This document shows positions 18,710-29,149 of a DNA stretch of 60,619 nucleotides, in pieces. Both the position numbers and the translations under genes were made by a program. Within the stretch, counting starts at the first letter, position 1. The number at the start of each line of letters is the position of its first letter. Source of the DNA: a bacterium (GTDB lineage Bacteria > UBP14 > UBA6098 > B30-G16); NCBI GenBank assembly GCA_030613005.1, contig JAUWMV010000013.1, forward strand, positions 1-60,619. Direction: 5' to 3'. Under the pieces are notes generated by a model. The model was given only the letters and a program-made list of their open reading frames with translations, made no database searches and had not been told where the DNA came from.

Positions 18710-19014
18710 ATTAGTAATAATATTTTTTCTTATAATTAAAAAAACCTTTACAGATCGTCAATCATTTCTATAATTGTAAAAATTTTAGGGGGTAATACCC
18801 ATGTTGTTCCCAACCATATTTTCGTTTTCAAAAATACACACATTTAATGAAATAGCTATGTCATCATATTTAAAAGCCAATTATAACATACAAATTCGGA
18901 TTAGCAAAATTCAAATCAATAATATAATTTCTTCAAAAAATGTAAATAATTTAATAATAAAATCTAATAATTCATCGATTAGAAATTATTGTTAGACACA
19001 AGAAAGGAGTTTAT
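18710..19014. other. AT-rich intergenic region between divergent protease operon and guaB
   Basis: These 305 bases must hold the promoters for the minus-strand protease operon and plus-strand guaB. TATAAT occurs at 18923-18928 but no good -35 precedes it. A small inverted repeat (AATAATT ... AAATTATT) lies just before the guaB Shine-Dalgarno AAAGGAG. No purine riboswitch core is seen. A 64-codon frame here is low-complexity AT sequence and I do not call it. Confidence 0.5.
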
Positions 19015-20469
19015 ATGAAAAAATTTAATGAAAAACTGAGCTTCGACGACATACTTTTGAAACCCCAGTATTCTGAAGTTATGCCGGATGAAGTTGACAT
19101 TTCGATCCGTTTAACAGAAGGCATTACACTGAATATCCCAATACTTTCTGCTGCAATGGACACTGTTACGGAGTATAGAATGGCTATCGCAATGGCTCAG
19201 GTTGGAGGATTAGGAGTGATTCACAGAAACATGTCCTCCGAGATGCAGGCTGAAGAAGTTAGAAGAGTTAAGAGATTTGAGGCTGGATTAATTCCCGATC
19301 CTATGACAATTGAACCTGAAGCAACGATTGGCAAAGCGTTCGAAATTATGAGGACTCAGCACATTTCAGGGCTTCCAGTTGTTACTGAGACCAGATTGGT
19401 TGGCATTATAACTCATCGAGATCTAAGATTTGAAACGGACATGTCAAAGAAGGTTTCGCAATTGATGACAAGTGAACTAATAACTGTCAGAACAGGAGAT
19501 AATTTTGATGTGGCAATTAATAAACTACATCAACACCGGATTGAAAAGCTTCCAGTAGTCGATGAAGACGGCAAGCTTACTGGACTTATTACTGTAAAGG
19601 ATATTCAGAAATCCTCGGAGCATCCAAATTCCTCAAAGGATAATATTGGTAGACTGCTTGTGGCAGCAGCGATAGGTGTCGGTACGGATATGAAAGAAAG
19701 AACTGAGATGCTTGTCGATTCTGAGGTTGATGTCTTGGTTGTCGATACTGCTCACGGAGATTCGAAAAACGTGATGGAAACAACTGCATATCTTAAAAGA
19801 ACTTATCCTGATATAACTTTAATCTCTGGTAATGTGGCGACGGTAGAGGGTGTTATAAGATTAATTGATAGTGGCGCTGATATTATAAAGGTTGGAATAG
19901 GTCCCGGATCGATTTGTACAACTCGCGTTGTAACAGGTTGTGGTGTACCCCAAGCTTCAGCGGTTATGGAATGCGCTGAAGAAGCAGAAAAACGTAATAT
20001 TAAAATTATATCTGATGGTGGAATAAGGTATAGTGGGGATGTAGCCAAAGCAATTGCTTTGGGAGCATGTACTGTTATGATTGGTAATCTAATTGCTGGA
20101 ACCGACGAGGCACCAGGAGAAACAATTTTATATGAAGGCAGACGATTTAAGGTTTACAGAGGAATGGGGTCTCTTGGAGCTATGAAAGTCGGTGCAAGAG
20201 ACAGATACTATCAGGAGGATATTATTAATCATAGAAAACTTATCCCAGAAGGTATTGAAGGTCGAGTTCCTTATAAAGGACCTGTTGAAGAAACTATCAT
20301 TCAGTTAATGGGTGGATTAAGAGCTGGTATGGGAATGACCGGTGCTAAGACAATTATTGAATTGCAGAATAGTGTCGATTTCATAAAGGTAACATGGTCT
20401 GGACTTGCGGAATCGCATCCTCATAATGTTCAGATAACGCAAGAACCGCCTAACTATCAAATTCTTTAA
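19015..20469 (+). CDS. guaB: Inosine-5'-monophosphate dehydrogenase
   Basis: The 484-residue protein has the full IMPDH layout: the TIM-barrel start ([14 protein letters not shown]), a CBS pair inserted at about 95-205, the active-site loop [10 protein letters not shown] with Cys301 as the nucleophile, the IMP site [11 protein letters not shown] and the flap with YKGPVEE. It oxidises IMP to XMP with NAD+, the committed step of GMP synthesis. A clear AAAGGAG lies 6 bases before the ATG. Its stop overlaps the stop of the convergent MFS gene by 20 bases. Confidence 0.95.
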   Translation: MKKFNEKLSFDDILLKPQYSEVMPDEVDISIRLTEGITLNIPILSAAMDTVTEYRMAIAMAQVGGLGVIHRNMSSEMQAEEVRRVKRFEAGLIPDPMTIEPEATIGKAFEIMRTQHISGLPVVTETRLVGIITHRDLRFETDMSKKVSQLMTSELITVRTGDNFDVAINKLHQHRIEKLPVVDEDGKLTGLITVKDIQKSSEHPNSSKDNIGRLLVAAAIGVGTDMKERTEMLVDSEVDVLVVDTAHGDSKNVMETTAYLKRTYPDITLISGNVATVEGVIRLIDSGADIIKVGIGPGSICTTRVVTGCGVPQASAVMECAEEAEKRNIKIISDGGIRYSGDVAKAIALGACTVMIGNLIAGTDEAPGETILYEGRRFKVYRGMGSLGAMKVGARDRYYQEDIINHRKLIPEGIEGRVPYKGPVEETIIQLMGGLRAGMGMTGAKTIIELQNSVDFIKVTWSGLAESHPHNVQITQEPPNYQIL

Positions 20470-21757
20470 ATGATGTAACAGTCTTTTGTTCTTGGTTTTG
20501 CATAACTTTTGAATTGGGAATAAGAACTACTAATCCTATAATTACAAGAAGTGACATAATTCCGATAGCAACTTGAAAGCGAATTTTACCGGGTGAGTTT
20601 GCAAGAATTAACGTTGTAGCACCCCAAATCAGTGGTCCTACGGTCGCTGCGGCTTTTCCGGTTAGAGAATATAAACCAAAAAAGCGTCCCACAGAATCTA
20701 TAGGTGTGAGTTTTAATAAGTATGGTCTTCCAGTTGTCCATACCCCACCAAGCATTATGCCTAGTAATGCTCCACAACCCCAAAACACCGTTGTTGTTGG
20801 AAAAAGTGATAATGCCGAAAGCCCGATAATCCATCCCACAAGATCGATAATCAAAGATTTATGAGGTCCTATAATGTCGGTAATTTTACCCCAGATGAAA
20901 GACCCAATAACTGCAAATGTAGTTGATATGATAAAGAAAAGTATCTTTGTTGAATCGCTAAACCCCATGGCTTTTTCAGCGAATATAGCCATAAATATTA
21001 TTGTTGTCTCGACTGCTTCATGAAAAAGAAATCTTGATAGTAGAAACCTTCTAATCCCTGGGTATTTCTTCGTATCCTTTAATGTTTCCCATATTTTTTT
21101 GAGAGGAGTTTTAGTGGTCTTATCTGCTGGGTATCTGGTACGTTTTTCATCTTTGGAAAAGTATATTAATGTTGGTAATGCAAAAAGGAAAAACAGAATG
21201 GCTGTGGGAAAAAACGTGGCTTCTCTTCCACCTGCAGAAATTGGAGTATTAAGCCCAAAAAGTTTGCCTGTATTAAACGGCATAATTAAAGCCATTCCGA
21301 CGATCGAACCTATATAGCCGAAAGCAGTTCCAATACCGCTGACAATTCCCCATCTCTCTTTATTTGCAGCACGTGGTAGAAGTGAATTATAAAAAGTCAA
21401 TGACAACTGATAGCAAACATTTGCAAAGATGAAAGCGATTATAATTATCCATAGCAGTTTTAGATATCCACAGAAACCGATTATAGTTGTCCCAATTATC
21501 ACCCCAAGTACAAACAACCCAAAGAAACCCATTCGTCGACCGGTTCGATCGGAAATAGTTCCGAACAATGGTGCTAAAAACACAACAGCAATCTGTGATA
21601 TTGAATATGCAACACCTACGTAGATTTCCGGTGCACCTAAGTCGGAAACTATTAGTAGTGGAAAATACATAGAAATGATATTCATCGAGAAAATAGTATC
21701 TGCAAAGTCATAAATAGCCCAAACAAATTCTCGGAATTTTAAACCTTTTAATAACAT
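20450..21757 (-). CDS. MFS transporter of the UMF1/Atg22-like family
   Basis: The 435-residue protein is strongly hydrophobic with about twelve membrane spans. It has the MFS loop 2-3 motif as GTISDRTGRR. The N-terminal WAIYDFADTIFSMNI fits the UMF1 (Atg22-like) branch, whose bacterial substrates are unknown. It converges with guaB and overlaps its last 20 bases, so both transcripts run into each other. AAGGAT lies 12 bases before the ATG, rather far for a ribosome site. Confidence 0.82.
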   Translation of the reverse strand: MLLKGLKFREFVWAIYDFADTIFSMNIISMYFPLLIVSDLGAPEIYVGVAYSISQIAVVFLAPLFGTISDRTGRRMGFFGLFVLGVIIGTTIIGFCGYLKLLWIIIIAFIFANVCYQLSLTFYNSLLPRAANKERWGIVSGIGTAFGYIGSIVGMALIMPFNTGKLFGLNTPISAGGREATFFPTAILFFLFALPTLIYFSKDEKRTRYPADKTTKTPLKKIWETLKDTKKYPGIRRFLLSRFLFHEAVETTIIFMAIFAEKAMGFSDSTKILFFIISTTFAVIGSFIWGKITDIIGPHKSLIIDLVGWIIGLSALSLFPTTTVFWGCGALLGIMLGGVWTTGRPYLLKLTPIDSVGRFFGLYSLTGKAAATVGPLIWGATTLILANSPGKIRFQVAIGIMSLLVIIGLVVLIPNSKVMQNQEQKTVTSFKEFDS

Positions 21758-21913
21758 GTAGTTATAGTTATCCTTTTACGTAGTAAAATGCAATGATATT
21801 AATTGCATATCGCGCAATGTTTTATATCTCGACTTGTAAATTTAATAAATCTGTTATACATTCTTCTGCAGTAAATGCTGTAGAAAAAGCAAAAACTTTT
21901 ATAGATTTGGAAG

Positions 21914-22525
21914 ATGAATAAGTTACCCAAATTTTATTTAGCTTCGCAGTCGCCAAGAAGACATGAACTTCTAAAAAGGATTGGTTTTCCTTTTGAGATT
22001 GTTAAGCGAGCTGAAGTCGATGAATCTGTGGAATCGAGCATGAATCCTGCTTTTTTTGCAGAGAAGTTGGCAAAAAATAAGGTTAAAGCAGCATTGATTC
22101 CATCGGATGCCAACGGTTTTATTTTGGGTTTTGATACAATTGTCTATATTGAGGACGAAATATTAGGTAAACCAGAAAACAAAGAACAAGCTTTTTTATT
22201 TCTCAAACGGCTTTCAGGATCCTGGCATAATGTTTTTACCGGTGTGGCAGTGATGAGGACAGAGGATATGAAAGTTGAATCCGATGTCGAGATAACAAAA
22301 GTGAAATTTTCAAAAATGAAACTTAGTGAAATCGAGTTGTATGTGAATTCTGGAGAACCCTTGGATAAAGCGGGAGCATATGGTATTCAAGAGCTTGGGG
22401 CTCTTCTTGTCGAGAGAATTGAGGGTTGCTTTTATAATGTTATGGGTTTACCCCTTTTACGCTTGACTAAAGTATTAGAGCGTTTTAACATTAAAAGAAC
22501 TCTTTTATTACGGAGGAATTTGTGA
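21914..22525 (+). CDS. maf: Maf-like nucleotide pyrophosphatase
   Basis: The 203-residue protein has the Maf signature SQSPRRHELL (11-20), the acidic GFDTIV (Asp74), GKPENKEQAFLFL and DKAGAYGIQELGALL. Maf proteins hydrolyse non-canonical or pyrimidine nucleoside triphosphates (dTTP/UTP-type) to monophosphates in the cytosol and were first linked to septum formation. Its stop overlaps the GTG start of rodZ (GTGA), and the pairing with rodZ fits an operon for cell shape and division. Confidence 0.9.
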   Translation: MNKLPKFYLASQSPRRHELLKRIGFPFEIVKRAEVDESVESSMNPAFFAEKLAKNKVKAALIPSDANGFILGFDTIVYIEDEILGKPENKEQAFLFLKRLSGSWHNVFTGVAVMRTEDMKVESDVEITKVKFSKMKLSEIELYVNSGEPLDKAGAYGIQELGALLVERIEGCFYNVMGLPLLRLTKVLERFNIKRTLLLRRNL

Positions 22526-23568
22526 GTGAGCTTGGTGACTATATTCGTCAACTAAGGGAAAAGAAAGGCATTTCCATCGAACAAGCTGCGAAGGATACAT
22601 TGATAAATCCTTCGTATCTCGATGCATTGGAGGAGGGAAATTATGAAATCCTTCCACCGGAAGTCTATGTTATAGGGTTTCTTAAAACATACTCAGAATA
22701 TTTGGGTGTTTCTGCAGATGAGTTTCTCAATCTATACGGACCAAAAAAACAAAGAGTTCGAAAGAAGCGAAAAGAGAATGCATTGCTTTCAAATATTAGT
22801 AACATTCCTCCATCAGAGGTTGTTGAGAATGAAAGTACATCATTTTCTGATGTCGTTCATTCATTGAGAGCTGTTCCCATCATTATCTATGTTATCGGAT
22901 TTCTGGTAATTTTTGTAGCTGTGGTTATAATTCTTTCCGTAAGTAAAACAACAAGTCCACCAGAAACTGTCATCGAGGGTGTAGAGGCGGATTCGCTAAT
23001 TTATACAATGGCACCTGCTCCAATTGATAATGACATTGGTCAGGAAATTAATATCAAGATCGATAAAGTTGATCCAAATAAGGAGTTGTTTCGAGCGGAA
23101 TCGTTAACATATATTTTTCGCACAAGAGAGCAGGTTGATCTATATGTTGAAGTGGATTACCGCAGAGTTATGCACGGTAAATTGAGTAGAGGAGAAGAAA
23201 AGAAGTGGCGAGTTAAAAATTCCATATACATAGAAACTAGCAATCCAAGTGCGCTGAAAATCTCGGTTAACGGGTTTGATCTTGCACCTTTGAATATTAA
23301 ACACGACCAATCGTTAGACCTAAGAAGAGATAATATATTGCAGTTTTTAGAGGACTATCAACCATTGCCACCAGGAGTCACATCTGCTTATGGGGAGAGA
23401 ATCGAGAGTATGGTTCCAGAAAGTCTAATTATGCAAAAACCATCGTCGGAGGCTCGAAAGAATATTAAAAGATCTAAAATACCACCGTCAAAAACTCCAG
23501 AAACTAAAAGTCAAAATACAAGACAGAGTATAAAACCACCTACATCAAATAAGAAAAATAATCAATAA
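22522..23568 (+). CDS. rodZ: RodZ-like cytoskeletal/cell shape protein
   Basis: The 348-residue protein has a cytosolic HTH_25 domain (about 3-70, IRQLREKKGISIEQAAKDT), a basic linker, one membrane span near 117-140 and a periplasmic DUF4115-like domain near 195-270 (RGEEKKWRV, ALKISVNGFDLAPL). This is the RodZ layout, which links MreB filaments to the membrane in rod-shaped cells. The tail (300-348) is basic, rich in Pro, Ser and Thr, and likely disordered. The start is GTG after GGAGG, overlapping the maf stop. The tail is longer than usual for the family. Confidence 0.85.
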   Translation: MSELGDYIRQLREKKGISIEQAAKDTLINPSYLDALEEGNYEILPPEVYVIGFLKTYSEYLGVSADEFLNLYGPKKQRVRKKRKENALLSNISNIPPSEVVENESTSFSDVVHSLRAVPIIIYVIGFLVIFVAVVIILSVSKTTSPPETVIEGVEADSLIYTMAPAPIDNDIGQEINIKIDKVDPNKELFRAESLTYIFRTREQVDLYVEVDYRRVMHGKLSRGEEKKWRVKNSIYIETSNPSALKISVNGFDLAPLNIKHDQSLDLRRDNILQFLEDYQPLPPGVTSAYGERIESMVPESLIMQKPSSEARKNIKRSKIPPSKTPETKSQNTRQSIKPPTSNKKNNQ

Positions 23569-23642
23569 CTCTATATTCCAGGACGAGGGATAAACTTATA
23601 ATACAAGATTTGCGGAAGTTAGTTACAACCATGGAGGAATAA

Positions 23643-24995
23643 ATGTTGGATGAAAGAATCTTTAAAGCCTATGATATAAGAGGTATATATCCTACTCAAT
23701 TAGATGATAAGACAGCATATCTTATAGGTGGAGCAACTGTAAACGTTATTAGCGCAAAAAGAGTTGTTGTGGGTAGAGATGCAAGGATTTCCTCCAAATC
23801 TCTTGAAAGGGCTTTAATAAGAGGGTTGAGTGATGCTGGTGCGACTGTTGATATTTTAGGAGAAATTTCCACCGATGCAATGTATTATGCAGTCGGGAAA
23901 TACGATTACGACGCTGGTATTATGGTTACAGCTTCACATAATCCACCCGAATACAACGGATTCAAAATTTCTAAAGCTGATGCTATTCCTCTTTCTGGTG
24001 ATTCTGGACTCCCAGAAATCAAAAGGATTGTAAAATTGGGAAAATTCAGAATTTCTCGATACCCCGGGAGCATTCAATCAAGACAAATCTTAGATGAATA
24101 TGTAAGACATTGCTTGGGTTTCATCAACGTAAAAAATCTAAAACCATTTAGAATTGCAATTGACGCTGCAAATGGGGTTGCGGGAATTGTTTTGGAAAAA
24201 ATATTACCTCTTTTGCCATTTAAAGTCGAAAAACTTTTCTTTGAGCCAGATGGTAATTTCCCTAATCATTTTCCCAATCCTATGGAACCAGAAAATACTG
24301 AGGTTCTGAGAAAAAAGGTTCTTAAAAAACATTTTGATTTCGGTGTGGCATTTGATGGAGATGCGGATCGAATGTTCCTTATCGATGAGAAAGGAAATTT
24401 TGTTGGTGGAGATATGATTGTAGCTTTGGTTGCACGAAAAATGCTGCGGCAAGAAAGCTACTCCGCAATTGTCCACAATTTAATCTGCTCAAAAACAGTT
24501 ACAGATATTATAAAGAAATACCATGGGAAATCCATAAGAAGCCGTGTAGGTCATGCTTTCCTGAAACCTTTAATGCGTGAAAACAACGCTATTTTCGGCG
24601 GTGAGCATTCTGGTCATTACTTTTTTAGAGATCACTGGTTTGCTGATTCAGGACTTATTGCATTTCTTGTTGTTGCCGAAGTTATTTCCGAGGAGGAAAA
24701 GAGCATTTCGCAAATTATTGCAGATATAGATAGATACTATAGAACAGGTGAAATTAACACTGAAGTTAAAGATCGATGGGAAACATTAGAATGTGTGGTG
24801 GTTAAGGTTAGTGAATTAACTGGAGTCGAACCAGATCGACTCGATGGTATTACTTTTACGTATGACAATTGGTGGTTCAATATTAGGCCATCAAATACTG
24901 AACCTCTTTTAAGACTTAACATCGAGGCTGATTCTCCTGAACTTCGAGATGATAAATTGCGCTGGATTTTAGATATTATAAATGAATGCAAGTGA
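23643..24995 (+). CDS. manB: Phosphomannomutase/phosphoglucomutase
   Basis: The 450-residue alpha-D-phosphohexomutase shows all four family motifs in order: the phosphoserine loop TASHNPPEYNGFK (Ser98), the metal site FDGDADR (Asp238, 240, 242), the sugar loop GEHSGHYFFRD and the phosphate site RPSNTEPLLR. GEHSGH favours mannose/glucose over glucosamine phosphate. It would supply mannose-1-P or glucose-1-P for the glycosyltransferases of the window. GGAGG lies 6 bases before the ATG. The choice of symbol among manB, algC and pgm is arbitrary. Confidence 0.88.
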   Translation: MLDERIFKAYDIRGIYPTQLDDKTAYLIGGATVNVISAKRVVVGRDARISSKSLERALIRGLSDAGATVDILGEISTDAMYYAVGKYDYDAGIMVTASHNPPEYNGFKISKADAIPLSGDSGLPEIKRIVKLGKFRISRYPGSIQSRQILDEYVRHCLGFINVKNLKPFRIAIDAANGVAGIVLEKILPLLPFKVEKLFFEPDGNFPNHFPNPMEPENTEVLRKKVLKKHFDFGVAFDGDADRMFLIDEKGNFVGGDMIVALVARKMLRQESYSAIVHNLICSKTVTDIIKKYHGKSIRSRVGHAFLKPLMRENNAIFGGEHSGHYFFRDHWFADSGLIAFLVVAEVISEEEKSISQIIADIDRYYRTGEINTEVKDRWETLECVVVKVSELTGVEPDRLDGITFTYDNWWFNIRPSNTEPLLRLNIEADSPELRDDKLRWILDIINECK

Positions 24996-25189
24996 TTCGA
25001 AAAATGTGTTCGAAATGCAAAATTGGTCGATGTATAAGTGCTAACTGATTTATGTAAACAATTTAGATGGATTCAATAAATATAAATACTTCACTGGGGA
25101 TATTAGTATTTCTAATTGTTTATTCATATTCCGAATGGATTATTGATTCTTTCGACAAAAAATAATCTTGCTATTAACAGGGGAACACA

Positions 25190-27604
25190 GTGAAAAAGCT
25201 CTGGCCATATGTTTTGCTTCTTATAATTGTTGTGTCTCTCTTTGGGGATTTTATTTTCTCAAATAAAGTTCTTTTTGGTACCGATTTTATGGACCTGGGA
25301 TATTTCGCGGTCAAATTATTCCGGGAGCACGTTGTAAATATCGGATCATATCCGCTCTGGGATCCATATATTCATGGCGGAATACCTTTTATTGAAGCTC
25401 TTCACGGAGCGATTTTCTCTCCAATTTCAACTCCAATTCGAATTTTATTTCCTGCACACCGATCTTTTGGGCTCTCGGAAATTGTTCACATTTTTCTTGC
25501 TGGTCTTTTCATGTTCCTTTTGCTAAGGTTTTATAAACTTAGAAATAAATCTTCCTTTTTTGGGGCACTTACATATATGCTGTTACCTTTAACAGTATCG
25601 ATGGTCTATGCCGGACATGACGGCAAGATATCGGTTATTGCTCTATTGCCTCTTCAAATATGGTTGCTTGAACGTGCTCTAAAACACAGGAGAATACGTG
25701 ATTTCGCATGGTTCTCGCTGGGATATGCTGCATTAATTTTCACTGCTCATATGCAGCTTGCATATTTTGCATCTTGGCTTATCGCAGGTCTTTTCATTTT
25801 CAGAGTAATCAGAATGTTGAGGATCGATAAAGAAAAATTTAATAAAGTTGCAAGGATTGTATTGCTTTTCGTTGTTTTTTTGTTGTTGGGTGTTTGTATC
25901 TCTGCAATTCAGTTACTTGGGCCATATGATTACCTAGGAAAATATTCTGTGAGAACGATCCATACAGAGCAGCGTGGAATAGAATTTTCTAATTCGTGGA
26001 GAGCAAATATCGAGGACATAGTTTCCGTTTTTGTTCCTGATTTTGTAGGTCAAAATGTTGGTGTAAAATTCAATGCATATTGGGGAAGAAATATCTTCCG
26101 ACTAAATTCATTATATATAGGTCTCTTGATTTCCTTGTTAGGTATAGTAGGTTTTTTAGCATTGAAAAACCCTTTACTGCACTTTTTTGGTCTCTTTTCT
26201 GTTTTCATAATAACTTATTCAATGGGAACGCAAACTCCACTATTTTATCTATATTATTATATTATTCCAGGAGTAAAGAAATTTCGAGCACCAGAGACTG
26301 CATTATTCGTTGCTGCTTTTGCTTTCGTTGTTGCTGCAACTTTTGTTATTGATAAAGTGCTCTCTATTAATGAAGCGAAGAAATCTAGTAAAAAATCATC
26401 AAAGATTAAGAATAATCAAATTACTAAGCTTTACAAATACATTCTTTATACTGGGATAATTGGTTCTGTTGTTGTGATACTTCTTGTAATTTTCGGTAAA
26501 TCGGTTAGTCAATGGTGGATTAATACCGTATACGACCCACATACAGTGAATATCAGCAGAAAAATCGGTTTTTTAAAGACAAATTATTCAATTTTTACTG
26601 GTAGTGCTTTTTTGTCTCTCATTTTGTCATGGATTGGAATCGGAGCATTGCTATGGAAAATCCGCAATAGAAAAATAAGCTCAGTTATTATTATTGTTTT
26701 GCTTTGTATTCCTGTTTTAGTTGATTTCTGGCGTTTTGATAGACGATTTATTGTTACTGGTGATATAAACAGATATTACACAAAGACTAATACAATTTCC
26801 TTCCTTCAACAATTTCGAGATACTTATGGACCATTTAGGGTTTTTGCTCTTCCACAAACCTTATCCTACACACAACTTGGCTCCTTTGGTGTTGAAGTAA
26901 CGACATTAGAGGAGCTTCATGGCAACCAACTCAGGTGGTATGATGAATTTACCGGGAAGCACGAAAAAAGAAGTAATCTTATCATGTATCCGCATTTTTG
27001 GGATATTTTGAATTTCAAAATCATATTATCTCCACAACAACTTAATATTCCCACCTTTGAATTAATTCAGTCCACAGAGTCGGGATTTCTTTATCATAAT
27101 TTTACAGCGTTCCCACGGATACGGTCCTTCCACAAATGGGAGGTGCTCGATCATAAAGATATTCTTACGAAACTTAAAAATCCTGACTTTGTTATGGATT
27201 CTCTCAATAACTATCGAACAATTCTATTGCTTGAGGAAGATCCGAAGTTGCCACAGAATCATTTCGGCGACACCGCTTATATCTTTGGGATCGAGGGTAA
27301 AGTAATTGAAGATAAGGAAGACGAATACACGTTTGAGATAAACATGCCGAAAAACGGAATAGCTTTCATATCTTCCAATTGGTATCCGTCCTGGCATGCG
27401 GAGGAAAACGGGAATAAACTACCTGTTATTAGAGCGGATTACTCATTTATAGGAATACCACTTAAGGCTGGCAATCATATTGTTAAGATGTATTATTCAG
27501 CGCCTATTTTAAATATTTCTTTAGGCATTTCGCTTGTATCGATAATTATATCTATTGGTTTACTTATTGGATCCATTGTTATAAAACCGCGAAAAAAGAA
27601 ATAG
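25190..27604 (+). CDS. YfhO-like polytopic membrane protein, probable glycosyltransferase
   Basis: The 804-residue protein opens with a span and the loop GTDFMDLGYFAVKLFREH, then WDPYIHGGIPFIE and about a dozen more spans. The C-terminal 250 residues are a soluble domain, closed by a last span and a basic end (KPRKKK). The layout matches YfhO-family proteins, GT-C-like enzymes of Gram-positive and uncultured bacteria. In Bacillus, YfhO has been linked to lipoteichoic-acid glycosylation. The start is GTG after AGGGGA. It begins a run of envelope genes (flippase-like, Skp, LpxD) with small gaps, so lipid or cell-surface glycosylation is likely; the acceptor is unknown. Confidence 0.8.
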   Translation: MKKLWPYVLLLIIVVSLFGDFIFSNKVLFGTDFMDLGYFAVKLFREHVVNIGSYPLWDPYIHGGIPFIEALHGAIFSPISTPIRILFPAHRSFGLSEIVHIFLAGLFMFLLLRFYKLRNKSSFFGALTYMLLPLTVSMVYAGHDGKISVIALLPLQIWLLERALKHRRIRDFAWFSLGYAALIFTAHMQLAYFASWLIAGLFIFRVIRMLRIDKEKFNKVARIVLLFVVFLLLGVCISAIQLLGPYDYLGKYSVRTIHTEQRGIEFSNSWRANIEDIVSVFVPDFVGQNVGVKFNAYWGRNIFRLNSLYIGLLISLLGIVGFLALKNPLLHFFGLFSVFIITYSMGTQTPLFYLYYYIIPGVKKFRAPETALFVAAFAFVVAATFVIDKVLSINEAKKSSKKSSKIKNNQITKLYKYILYTGIIGSVVVILLVIFGKSVSQWWINTVYDPHTVNISRKIGFLKTNYSIFTGSAFLSLILSWIGIGALLWKIRNRKISSVIIIVLLCIPVLVDFWRFDRRFIVTGDINRYYTKTNTISFLQQFRDTYGPFRVFALPQTLSYTQLGSFGVEVTTLEELHGNQLRWYDEFTGKHEKRSNLIMYPHFWDILNFKIILSPQQLNIPTFELIQSTESGFLYHNFTAFPRIRSFHKWEVLDHKDILTKLKNPDFVMDSLNNYRTILLLEEDPKLPQNHFGDTAYIFGIEGKVIEDKEDEYTFEINMPKNGIAFISSNWYPSWHAEENGNKLPVIRADYSFIGIPLKAGNHIVKMYYSAPILNISLGISLVSIIISIGLLIGSIVIKPRKKK

Positions 27605-27613
27605 TACTTTCTG

Positions 27614-28585
27614 ATGCCTATGTCTAGTAAGATAAAAAGAGTTGCAGCTACATTGCTAAAATTGCTTATCGCGTTTGTTATTGCTTACTTCATTTTTCGA
27701 AAACTTAATGCAAGTCTATCCGAAACAGCAAAAGCATTAGCTCATGCAAATTTTCCATTAATGAGTTTAGGTATATTATTAATTATCTTAGCTCTTTTAA
27801 TAGTTATGGTTGTTTGGCGAAAGATATTATCAGATATATATGGATTTAAACTTTCTGTACCCCAAGCATTGATTCTTCAGTCAATGCCTAATATTGCTAA
27901 ATATATCCCCGGTAAAATATGGTTTATTTTTGCGCAGGTTTATCTTGCAAAAGAATTCGGTGTAAATTCAGTTTCTATTGTTGTTACAACTTTAATTTCT
28001 CAAATGATTCTTATAACCTCTGCAATATTTGCTGGATTTCTGCTTGTGGATTTTGCTAAAACACCTCTTTTCTCTATTTGGGGTGTTATTTTCCTTGTAG
28101 TTTTAATTGTTATTCTTTTGAAACCTCGGATTTTGCATAAGATAATAGAACTTGGCTTGAAAATTATGAAAAAAAAGCTTGAAGTTAAACCACCCAAGAT
28201 GAAATTATGGACCTTATTGTATTCACTTGTTGTCTGTGTTGCAGTTTGGATAATTATTGGTCTAGGAATCACAATGTGCTCAGCATCAGTATTTGGCTTT
28301 AATATGTACTCTAATACTCCTGAAATTACTGGTGCATTTTGTATTAGTTATGTTGTAGGATATATTTCGTTTTTCGCACCAGCGGGAATTGGCATAAGAG
28401 AAGGGGTAATGGCATTGTTGCTTCCTGGAAATCTTTCTACACTTCAATCATCTGTGATTTCCATAGGTTCCAGGTTGTGGATTACTATTGCTGAAATTAT
28501 CTTTTATGGATTCATTATTTTGTTATATTTGCGAATGGGAATTAGCAAAAAGGCAACAATTAGTTTAGATAAAACTAAAAACTGA
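27614..28585 (+). CDS. LPG synthase/flippase-like membrane protein (UPF0104/AglD family)
   Basis: The 323-residue protein is hydrophobic with about eight spans. NIAKYIPGKIWF (about 95-106) and FFAPAGIGIREGVMALLL (near 256-273) are the two hallmark motifs of the lysylphosphatidylglycerol-synthase transmembrane superfamily. Without the GNAT-like synthase domain, members are usually called flippase-like and sit beside glycosyltransferase genes. It follows the YfhO-like gene by 9 bases and the two probably work together on one lipid carrier. No substrate can be named. Confidence 0.8.
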   Translation: MPMSSKIKRVAATLLKLLIAFVIAYFIFRKLNASLSETAKALAHANFPLMSLGILLIILALLIVMVVWRKILSDIYGFKLSVPQALILQSMPNIAKYIPGKIWFIFAQVYLAKEFGVNSVSIVVTTLISQMILITSAIFAGFLLVDFAKTPLFSIWGVIFLVVLIVILLKPRILHKIIELGLKIMKKKLEVKPPKMKLWTLLYSLVVCVAVWIIIGLGITMCSASVFGFNMYSNTPEITGAFCISYVVGYISFFAPAGIGIREGVMALLLPGNLSTLQSSVISIGSRLWITIAEIIFYGFIILLYLRMGISKKATISLDKTKN

Positions 28586-28627
28586 GAACAAATGTACGAT
28601 TTTAATCTAACCTATGGGAGGAATGTG

Positions 28628-29149
28628 ATGAGAGGTAAGTTTCTTTTAATAGCAATGATTCTGGCAATTTTATTATGTTCTTTTGTGAGTGCAGCGGAAG
28701 TCAAGATTGCTTATTTTGATACCGAACGTTTAAGACTGGAATGGGGTGATTGGAAAGACGCCCAAGCTAAGTTTGACGAAGATGTTCAAGTTTGGCAACA
28801 GGAAGCCGAGAAAATGGAACAGGAAATAAACCAACTTATGGAGGACTACCAACGCCAAGAATTGATGCTTTCTGAGAATAAAAGAATTGAAAAACAAAAA
28901 GTTATTCAGCAGGAACAATTAGAATACCAAGAATTTCTATCAACAATATTTGGGCAAGGGGGTGAAGCGGAGAAGAGAAACGCTAAACTAACTAAACCAT
29001 TATACGATAGAATAAAGGAAGCTTTGGCTGCGCTGGCTAACAAATACGGTTATACTGCAATTTTTGATGTCAATGGGAGTGGCATTGCATATGTCGATCC
29101 TTCACTCGATATAACAGAAGAACTTCTAAGTGAGCTTGGAAAGCGATGA
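28628..29149 (+). CDS. skp: Skp/OmpH-like periplasmic chaperone
   Basis: I start it at the ATG at 28628 because GGGAGGA lies just upstream; an in-frame ATG at 28592 has no such site. The 173-residue protein has a signal peptide ([23 protein letters not shown]), the start of the small beta body ([14 protein letters not shown]), a long charged helical arm (about 55-115) and the closing [26 protein letters not shown], as in OmpH/Skp. It guides unfolded outer-membrane proteins through the periplasm. Its stop overlaps the lpxD start (ATGA), the same skp-lpxD order as in enterobacteria. Confidence 0.88.
   Translation: MRGKFLLIAMILAILLCSFVSAAEVKIAYFDTERLRLEWGDWKDAQAKFDEDVQVWQQEAEKMEQEINQLMEDYQRQELMLSENKRIEKQKVIQQEQLEYQEFLSTIFGQGGEAEKRNAKLTKPLYDRIKEALAALANKYGYTAIFDVNGSGIAYVDPSLDITEELLSELGKR

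Noticed and set aside
18801-18995. A 64-codon frame upstream of guaB
   Set aside because: Low-complexity Asn/Ile/Ser-rich translation in an AT-rich promoter region, with no Shine-Dalgarno or family pattern.
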